Assembly: GCA_036417435.1 (NCBI GenBank)
Contig: CM070913.1
Location: 4,082,680 to 4,146,679, forward strand
Reading direction: 5' to 3'
DNA from: Inia geoffrensis
Lineage: Eukaryota > Chordata > Mammalia > Artiodactyla > Iniidae
DNA: 64,000 nucleotides
Shown here: positions 57,511 to 64,000 of the stretch, piece by piece
Numbering within the stretch: the first letter of the stretch is position 1
How the letters are laid out: each line of letters starts with the position of its first letter
The notes under the pieces: model-generated
Database searches by the model: none
The model's input: only the letters and a program-made list of their open reading frames with translations
What the model was told of the DNA's origin: nothing
Position numbers and translations under genes: made by a program

Positions 57511-58649
57511 TGGAGCAAGGGCTTCTCCCACATCTGGCCCTGTTCTCTCCGCTTCAGCCGCTCCGGTCTTTCTTCTTTCCATTTCTTCTCACCAAACACA
57601 GCAACTCAAATGCAGTTGATTATTGCAACGCGGAACATATTTCTGGAGGAATATGTAAAGAGGGTGGCGCAGAGACCCCCCCCCCTCCTTGCGGTATCGT
57701 TGGCCGGGGCCAACGGCGGGGATCCACGCGATCGAAGCAGCCGGGCCCCGCGGGTCCCTCCTCGAAGCCAGGGCGGGGCCCACGCATCCCGGGTGGCGGG
57801 GAGGGAGCGGCCTGTCTGGGTGACAGAACGGGGGGGCGGGGTGCTGCAGGAAGTCTTCCAACCAGCCGGGGACCCGCCTCCTCAGGTCAGGGGCGCCCTC
57901 GGACAGACACCAGCACACTCTCCAGTGAGGCAGACGGGAGCTCTGCCCTCCCCTGCGCCCCCCAGGCTCCGGGATTCCCTTTGGGGCCCAGCCCTCCAGC
58001 CGGACCTGGGGGCTCGAGGGCACCTTGTCCACAATCCCCACCAGGCCCTCTGCGGGTGTCTCCGATTCCCCAAGCTCCCGTGGACATTATCGTTGGGGTT
58101 CCCTTCAAATACGTCGGCACAGAGACGGGCTGGGACAGTCGGTTGCTAACTGCGTTGGTGAGATTCCTCTAGGATTTTACCTCAATCTGTAAACCTTCTG
58201 GCCAGAGAAACAGGAATTCTTGCGTTTTGAAAGTCCTGAATGCAAAACGTTGTTTCCACAATTCGTCCCTCGAGAAGCTCCAGGTGTCACCCTTGCTTTA
58301 TCAGCAACTAGATGCTACTCTCCTGCCCAAGCCTGAGGCAGGGTTTAGGGGTAGGGGCAGGGAGGGTGCTGCGAGAAGCAGGAGACCGGGAAGACGGGTG
58401 GCCACTCGCCTCGTCCTGGACGGCGATGGCGGGTCTCCTGTGAGCGTGGGAGGCCTCGCCGGGCTCCGTCTCTGGGCAGAGATGTTGACGGCCTCCCCGA
58501 CGTGTAAGGAGGAAAGAGACACCCCTCACACTGCTCAGCGGGAAGCCCCTCTTACAGACACAGAAGTACACGGACCTACAGCAGAGAACGCGCTTAAGAA
58601 CACAGAAGGATTTTCCACACGCGGAATGAATCACTCTCAAACTAAGATT
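57511..58649. other. CpG-rich sequence beyond the candidate gene end
   Basis: The stretch 57700-58060 is CpG-dense. Long frames on both strands (57258-58172 plus and 57589-58041 minus) have no domain. On the minus strand this is downstream of the polyadenylation signal at 58670-58675. The GU-rich bases just past it (near 58600-58632 on the minus strand) are consistent with a downstream cleavage element. Confidence 0.45.
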
Positions 58650-60472
58650 GTCCGGCAAAAAAATATTGCTTTATTGGATCGAGTTTCTAACTACAAAGAG
58701 AGCTAACACAGTATCAAACACTTCCTTTCCATAGGACAGTCTCCCGAGAAATGTCTCATGCAACTCCTAGGAGGCTAAATGCAGGGCAGGGCTTCAGGCG
58801 GGAAGGCAGGGTCGTATGTACACGAAGCCATATATCTTCAGCTCTTCACAGTAATGTGCAAATGTTACAAATATGGCTTTCAGATGTTCGGTTCTGTGAC
58901 TTTAAAAAAAAGTTAAGACATGATCGTACAGAAGAACATTTTTTAAATAATTCTTTCTGTGGGAGAGCGCTTTCCCCACCAAAACGCCGAGTCTTGTGAC
59001 AGGACTTGTCACCTCCCCCGAGGGTGCCATTCGATTCGTTGGAGTTCCAGGAGGGAGGCGTGAGTTCCTAAGGCACAGTTATCAGGTTAAACATGTTTTC
59101 GTTAAAACCATGCTTTTTGGTTATGTGAAACGACAGGTCACTGCTAGCAATAACGCGTAATAAGCTGTTAAGGGTACAAAGTGCAGTAGTAAAGCTCACA
59201 CTAACCTATCTGGTAACAGGAACTAGTCTGGAAACACACTACAGCCACCACGTATTAAACGCTGTTTTTCGTTACCGTCTCCTTAGATGAAGCAGTTACA
59301 AGGCTTCTGTGAAATAATAATCTTACAGCTGAACAAATATATTACACTCCTTCTGTAACGTTATTTATAGTTTCTTTCCAATGTCGCTGTTTGGTAACAG
59401 ACGGTATTGTGGACGCACCTCTCCCGGCTTCTAAAGTGCTCGGTTTACTGCAGGAGAGGAAAACACACAGACCTCCCGGGGCTTGGGTGACGCCCCCTCG
59501 GAAATGGCTGGGAAGCTGGGTTTGGAGCCTCAGGTGAATCTTCCAGAATGGATACTGGTTATTGCTGACATGGACGCCCTTGCTGGGCGAAGAGTGAGGA
59601 TCACCACCTCCGCTATGTTCATACATAAATACATGGCTATAGATGTACACACGTGCAAATGCAAGATCTATCCCGAGACAGAAAGATTTCTTTTTTTGTC
59701 CAGTAACCTACCTTGTGCTATTCAACTTACCTGTGCTATGTTCAAAGCCAGATTAAAAACAAAATCCTAACATGCTATAAGGAACAGCCCTAAGGCTTGA
59801 GTAACACAGGGGAGGGAAGGCAGTCATGAAAGAGCTGAGATGACACCTTGGAAGAGTTCTGAAATGCACCGAGTAAGGCAACAGAATTGTATATTACAGC
59901 CCAGGAAAAGGTGACGAAAGTAGGAAACGCGTTAGGTTTTCCTCACCATGCCCGGCTCGCCAGTATGCTCTTAATTTTTATATAGGATGAAGCCTCATGA
60001 CGAAATGTCTCTACAACTTTTGCTCCTACAAATACTCTCCTGGTAGCCAGTTCAATGCTCAATTCCATGATGCCCTGCTGCTGCGGTCTGCTTAAATAAG
60101 GCACTTCCAGTATGAAATGCAGGGGTGCCTGAAGGGTACGCTTGGGGCCAGGCTGCCACGTCGGGTTGCGGTCACGAGGGGCGCGTCGCACGGTCTGTCT
60201 TCTGTGCTCCCCCTGCCCACCCACCTTCGTCTCCTTGCGATCACTTTCCTTCAGAAGATGGACTGGTCTTTCCTTCCTTCCTCGGGCTACTTCTTTGTAC
60301 GAACGATCTAAGCCTTCACCAAGGTGGAAGTTCCGAGTGGTACCAGGTGTGCGTTCAGTCTGTTGACTCGGTTGTCACCGTCGAATCAACACCACGCAGC
60401 TTCTGAGAGCCCAAATTGCCGCCTACGAGTGGAGGTTGGTACTGGAGAGGTCGTTTCGTATTATCTCGTTTA
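58650..60472 (-). CDS. Candidate 3' terminal exon of an unrecognised gene (38 codons plus long 3' UTR)
   Basis: On the minus strand the sequence just upstream reads ctctaatgctctc, then a pyrimidine run, then ttcttgcag, which is a good branch point (ctaat), polypyrimidine tract and AG acceptor at 60473-60474. The exon then opens with one base that would complete a codon, followed by 38 sense codons (60471-60358) and TGA at 60357-60355. The peptide starts KRDNTKRPLQYQPP and ends STVTTESTD. About 1.7 kb of AT-richer, repeat-poor sequence follows, with an AATAAA signal at 58675-58670 and GU-rich DNA beyond, as for a 3' UTR. I do not recognise the protein, which could be soluble or a cytoplasmic tail. 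A lncRNA exon is the main alternative. The exon and the cleavage site are predictions, and the end at 58650 is approximate. Confidence 0.45.
58670..58675 (-). terminator. Polyadenylation signal AATAAA (minus strand)
   Basis: The minus strand reads ccaataaagcaatattttttt, with a GU-rich tract (gcgtgtgg, then cttctgtgttctt) 30-70 bases further on. This is a canonical arrangement for cleavage around 58650. It fits the long 3' UTR proposed upstream. Confidence 0.55.
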
Positions 60473-60887
60473 CTGCAAGAAAACAAAAATAGAGAGCATT
60501 AGAGAGACAGGACTCTGCACACGAGCTTACATAAATCACCAGAAATTCCATCAGTCAGTTATGTTCAGCCTGCGAAAAGGTGTCCCCAGAGGATGAGGTG
60601 TCCTGAGCCGGCAGGACACAGCTGCCCGGGAGCCGACGCTGTGATTCCAGAGACCAGTTAGGCCTCGGCCTCAGGTCCTGACGACTGACTCAGGCGCCGG
60701 TGTGCGGCCTGTGCTCCCGCAGGTTTGCGAAACCAAAAGATAACCCCCGCGGCGGAAGCACCCCGGTGAAGTCCTCGCCCCGTGGGCCCCTCTCCGTGGC
60801 CTCGTGGTCAAACAGGCCAGGGCAGCTTGGGGAGGAGGGCTGGCCGCCCGGGCCTGGGCCTCCCTTTGTTCGGGGCTCTTCCTTCAC
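60473..60887 (-). other. Candidate last intron
   Basis: On the minus strand this runs from a weak donor (gac|gtgaag at 60888/60887) to the strong acceptor at 60473-60474. The donor is poor because the exon ends in C and position +5 is A. No repeat was recognised within it. Confidence 0.25.
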
Positions 60888-60934
60888 GTCTGTCCCGTTG
60901 TTCGTGTCCACGATCGGCCTGTGATTTTTGGCAG
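60888..60934 (-). CDS. Candidate 47-nt internal exon
   Basis: A strong acceptor on the minus strand (ctctcatttcccctccag) precedes ctgcc at 60934. Read in phase 0 the exon gives LPKITGRSWTRTTGQ plus two bases. Those two bases with the first base of the exon at 60472 complete a Thr codon, so it bridges the flanking candidates in frame. The donor (gacgtgaag) is weak, and in another frame a longer open stretch runs on to about 60690. The call rests on phase compatibility and the acceptor only. Confidence 0.25.
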
Positions 60935-62327
60935 CTGGAGGGGAAATGAGAGGAGCTGGCAGAGGCCACGGGAGTGACCTGCACAGCATCTGCCCCCCAT
61001 CGCGGCACCAGATGGGGAAATGCTGCCCAGAGGCTGTCACCACCGCTCGCAGGGCTCAGAGGTGGGGACGTGCTTGCGTCACGGAACTGCCTGGGCTCCC
61101 TCTGTTGCCAGATAAACCGTGTGTTTCTGCAGGGGCCCCCGCCCAGCCAAGGGCGGCTTCCTGGAGCAATTAGTGGAGTGCATTTCCCGAGCCCACTCCC
61201 TTCCCTAAACTGCCTTTCAACACCCCCCTCCAACTATTTTTAAGAATAACAATAATAAGGCCCAGCGGGGGAACCAGGAATTGTGTCACGGGAACTGATA
61301 ACAGAACGCGCTGGCCCTGGTTCAGTCAGGAGCCCGCCCTGCGGACCCCAGACCCGGGCTCCTCCCGAGGGGCCGCCAGCACGCAGGAAGGGGGCGCCGG
61401 GCAGCGGCCTGCAGGGGACACGCCTGACCGACACGGCCGCCCGACGTGTACCACACGTCCTCTGCAGCCGGCCCTGCCTCGCACGGTAAACAGCGGAGGG
61501 ACTGTGCTCACCCGGCCAAGAGGAACCCCGGCCACCAAGGAGGCCAGGACGAGGCCCAGGGCGCGGGCAGCTCCGGGGTGGTGGGCCGTCTCCGCGCCAG
61601 TCGGCGGCCCGGGCCATGGGGTGGCGGGATGGGCCACCAGGAACAGAGCCCCTCTCCGTTTCCTTCACGTCATGGGTCCAGCCTCAGTGTCCCTAAGAGG
61701 CACAGGCCCCGTCCACACCTCGCAGAACGTCACCATGAAAGAACATTCTGACAAGAACACTCACACGTCCCGGTCTCTTGGGGGTTTGCTCTGGGTCAGG
61801 ACAGGCCGCACCTGCACGCAGGGTGTCTCTGTCTCAGGCCAAGCGTGTGGAATGTACTAGAAAGATACAGGATGTGTGTGGGGGGGACCCACACACGAGG
61901 TGTGACAGCACTGGAACCACAGAGCCCTGCGCCCTGTATTCACTCAGCAAGCGACGGTTTACAAGGTGCTTTCATGGCCACCATCTCATTTGTCCTAAAG
62001 CAGCTAGGTCGTGGGCCCAGTGGGGCTTCCTAACTGGTTCTGAGAAAAGCGAAAGGTTTGGGGCGACACATGGGCCAGAGTCCCTCCCACCGGGTGGCAG
62101 GTGCTACTGGGAGGGGGGGAAGGGAGGCGGCGGGGCCACCTCCACCCAGAAGAGAAATTAGAGTCAAAACCTCAAAGCAGGGCCTGCACGGTGGGAACAG
62201 TGGTAAACAAGGTCCCACACGCCGAGGAGGTGTGAAAGTTCAATCGTACCACACAGAACCGGGGTTTGCGTTTCCACCAGGGTTTAGGACAATGAAAGTC
62301 CCTGAGCAGAAACCTGATTCTAGTAAG

Positions 62328-62763
62328 ACCAGCAAGGGGGATTGAGAGGGAGGCCTGAGGGGTAATAATGAAGGGGATTGGGAGGGAGGCCTGAGGGGTA
62401 ATAATGAAGGGGATTGTGAGGGAGGCCTGAGGGGTAATAATGAGGGGGATTGGGAGGGAGGCCTGAGGGGTAATAATGAGGGGGATTGAGAGGGAGGCCT
62501 GAGGGGTAATAATGAAGGGGATTGGGAGGGAGGCCTGAGGGGTAATAATGAAGGGGATTGGAAGGAGGTCTGAAGGGTAATAATGAAGGGGATTGGGAGG
62601 GAGGCCTGAGGGGTAATAATGAAGGGGACTAGGAGGGAGGCCTGAGGGGTAATAATGAGGGGGATTGGGAGGGAGGCCTGAGGGGTAATAATGAAGGGGA
62701 CTGGGAGGGAGGCCTGAGGGGTGATAATGACAGGATTTGGGAGGCAGGCCTGAGGGGTGATAA
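62328..62763 (+). repeat. 36-bp minisatellite, 12 units
   Basis: The unit contains gagggaggcctgaggggtaa followed by taatgaaggggattggg. The aggcctga landmark recurs at 62351, 62387, 62423, 62459, 62495, 62531, 62566 (variant aggtctga), 62602, 62638, 62674, 62710 and 62746. The period is exactly 36 except for one 35-base unit. Units vary at a few sites: tgaa or tgag, gattggg, gattgag, gattgtg, gactggg. The last two units carry gtgataatg or gtgataag. Stops occur in the + frames through taa and tga. Confidence 0.97.
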
Positions 62764-63429
62764 GGCAGCAGCAGAGTAGCTGCGAATCGTTTAGTTACTC
62801 CGGGTTATGCAGAGACCACAGGAAAAATAACATCTGTTTGACAAGAGAAAAGGGGAAGGAGCCTCAGACGTGGGCTTCCCCCTACTACCCACTGGGGCAC
62901 CTGAACGTCGAAGGGGGCGCCCGGGCTGGTAGGAGGCGGCGCCATCATTCGACGTGTCCTGGACACTCTGGGCCCAGACGCAGGCCATGGCGTGGCTACT
63001 CTCTGAGAGGGGCTCGGCCCTGTCCTCCTTTGGCCCCGTCGGGAGCCCTCAGGAGAGCAGCACGGGACGCACCGGGTAGCCGGAGCTCTTGCCCGTCACG
63101 GTGGGCCCAGTGGTATCTGACGAGCCTCCCTGAGGACAACCTGTCAGCTGGACCCACTGCTGTCCACACCTGGCAAGGTCAGGCTGGAGTCACAGGGTTT
63201 CACTCCTTTTAGGAACAGACTCAAGAACCACCCCACACGCAAAAACATCCTCCAGCATCTTCCCTGAGCGCCGTGGGGCCTGAGCTGGGCAGCTGCCCAA
63301 AGTGAAGTTGGACGGCCAGGAGCCCCATGGCAGATGACGCTTCACACAAGCGTCCACACGGCTGAGGGTGGACGCCCAGACCTCACTCTCTTCCAGAGAC
63401 ACAATCTGGGCAGGAACCCTGTAAGGAAG

Positions 63430-63490
63430 CCGTGATGGTCCCATTTCACAGATGGATAAAGAAAGACCACTTCAGGGAAGGGCTGCTGAG
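63430..63490 (+). repeat. Possible MIR fragment
   Basis: The phrase gtcccatttcacagatggat followed by aaagaaagaccacttcaggg resembles the MIR core, but it is short. Confidence 0.4.
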
Positions 63491-63684
63491 GCGGAGGGGC
63501 CTTTGACGGTGGGCGAGGGAGCGAAGCCCAGGGTCCCGGGGCCCCGCCGCCTCCCAGCCACATCCTATCTTCCCTCCGTGAGGTCATGGGTCCAAGCCCG
63601 TATCAGTCCCGGGCGCGGGGCTCTGTGTGGGTTATTTTGGGGGTGGCTTTCTCTCTTCGATATGGTTGTGCCGATGACACCTAC

Positions 63685-63785
63685 GATTTCCCACAATGTC
63701 TTCTCTCTACTGATAATTTCCATCTCCTTATTCAGCTTTTCCACCGACACAGAGGTTTTTTTCTTCTTTACAGAAGTATTTTGAA
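63685..63785 (-). CDS. Candidate 101-nt internal exon, Lys/Glu-rich
   Basis: On the minus strand an acceptor ttacctgcag (weak pyrimidine tract, ctgac branch-like motif about 30 bases upstream) precedes 63785. The sequence reads two bases plus 33 codons, including KKKKTSVSVEKLNKEMEII and ending TLWEI, then a good donor (gtaggt) at 63684. The peptide is charged and helix-prone, as in coiled-coil proteins, and its codon use differs from the GC-driven chance frames elsewhere. The exon ends in phase 0, matching the start of the candidate at 60934. I cannot name the protein. The frame stays open upstream to about 63897, so the left edge could be wrong. Confidence 0.3.
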
Positions 63786-64000
63786 CTGCAGGTAACATGT
63801 GACCCTCACGGATCGTCAGGAACCTGAAAGAGGAACCTTTGCTCTGTTTCACGTCAGATGTCCTTGCAACAGGATGTGGTGAGCTGTTATACCACAATTT
63901 AATAAGAAGGGTTTTTTCCCTTATATTTAATTTTTCTCTAAAATGCTCCTAAGGTGGAAACTCTTTTTTTTTTTCTAACACTCATGTGGCAGTTTGAATT
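63786..64000. other. Window end, AT-rich, no feature recognised
   Basis: This is AT-rich sequence with T runs. On the minus strand it lies upstream of the candidate 101-nt exon and would be intron or an extension of that exon. Confidence 0.4.

Larger units (their letters stand above)
60935..63684 (-). other. Candidate intron containing the 36-bp minisatellite
   Basis: About 2.75 kb between two candidate exons. It contains GC-rich unique sequence, a weak MIR/L2-like scrap at about 61935-62010 (tgctttcatggccaccatct), the tandem array at 62328-62763 and a possible MIR scrap at 63430-63490. No additional exon was recognised. Confidence 0.25.

Noticed and set aside
57258..58172. 304-codon plus-strand open frame
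   Set aside because: It begins inside an L1 relic and continues into CpG-rich DNA, and a long opposed frame covers the same interval. No domain.
60690..61043. 117-codon minus-strand frame as one long exon
   Set aside because: It overlaps the candidate 47-nt exon in a different frame. It has no good donor at its end and is Pro/Gly-rich, so I preferred the phase-consistent short exon, itself at low confidence.
62328..62763. CRISPR-like array
   Set aside because: The units are contiguous without unique spacers, in a mammalian genome. It is a minisatellite.

Overview
This is a mammalian nuclear window, almost certainly from a cetacean. The best evidence is a set of tRNA-derived SINEs of the cetacean/hippo/ruminant CHR type (5934-6134, 27330-27548, 36046-36251, 36260-36465, plus older relatives at 18138-18352 and 53937-54083). 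Their younger copies have the body typical of whale and dolphin genomes. I saw no ruminant BovB or Bov-A elements. The rest of the repeat content is ordinary old mammalian material: L1M fragments, MLT1-like LTRs, MIR and L2 scraps, and simple repeats.

The window is mostly GC-rich, CpG-containing and intergenic or intronic. The very numerous open frames are what high GC content gives by chance, and I do not call them genes. No complete protein-coding gene, tRNA, rRNA or CRISPR array can be supported. The one place with gene-like architecture is the last 5.4 kb on the minus strand. There, a candidate 3' terminal exon (about 58650-60472) has a good branch point, polypyrimidine tract and acceptor, a 38-codon open reading frame ending in TGA, a long AT-richer 3' UTR and a CAATAAAG polyadenylation signal with GU-rich sequence beyond it. 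Two smaller candidate exons lie upstream on the same strand (60888-60934 and 63685-63785), and the three are phase-compatible. I do not recognise the protein.

Layout. 1-5760: mostly unique sequence with a tiny L1 tail that has target-site duplications. 5760-6900: a probable old repeat split by a young SINE. 6900-18125: GC-rich unique sequence broken by AT-rich, repeat-poor blocks (8880-9035, 12035-12275, 13735-14240) that look like candidate conserved regulatory elements. 18126-19925: SINE inside an L1 relic, then an MLT1-like LTR. 25182-27548: compound microsatellite, L1 3' end and SINE. 29150-29450: another LTR. 35700-36770: two head-to-tail SINEs between LINE-like fragments. 39005-40015: MIR and an inverted L1 relic. 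40015-53500: GC-rich with CpG-dense patches and little else. 53503-57510: GGAT-type minisatellite, MIR, SINE, two L1 pieces. 58650-63785: the candidate gene end. 62328-62763: a regular 36-bp minisatellite of 12 units, in the largest candidate intron.

Nothing here is a clearly new biological system. The items most worth following up are the minus-strand exon chain, the 36-bp minisatellite beside it, the tandem SINE pair and the AT-rich candidate enhancers. All family assignments are from memory of consensus sequences, without alignment.
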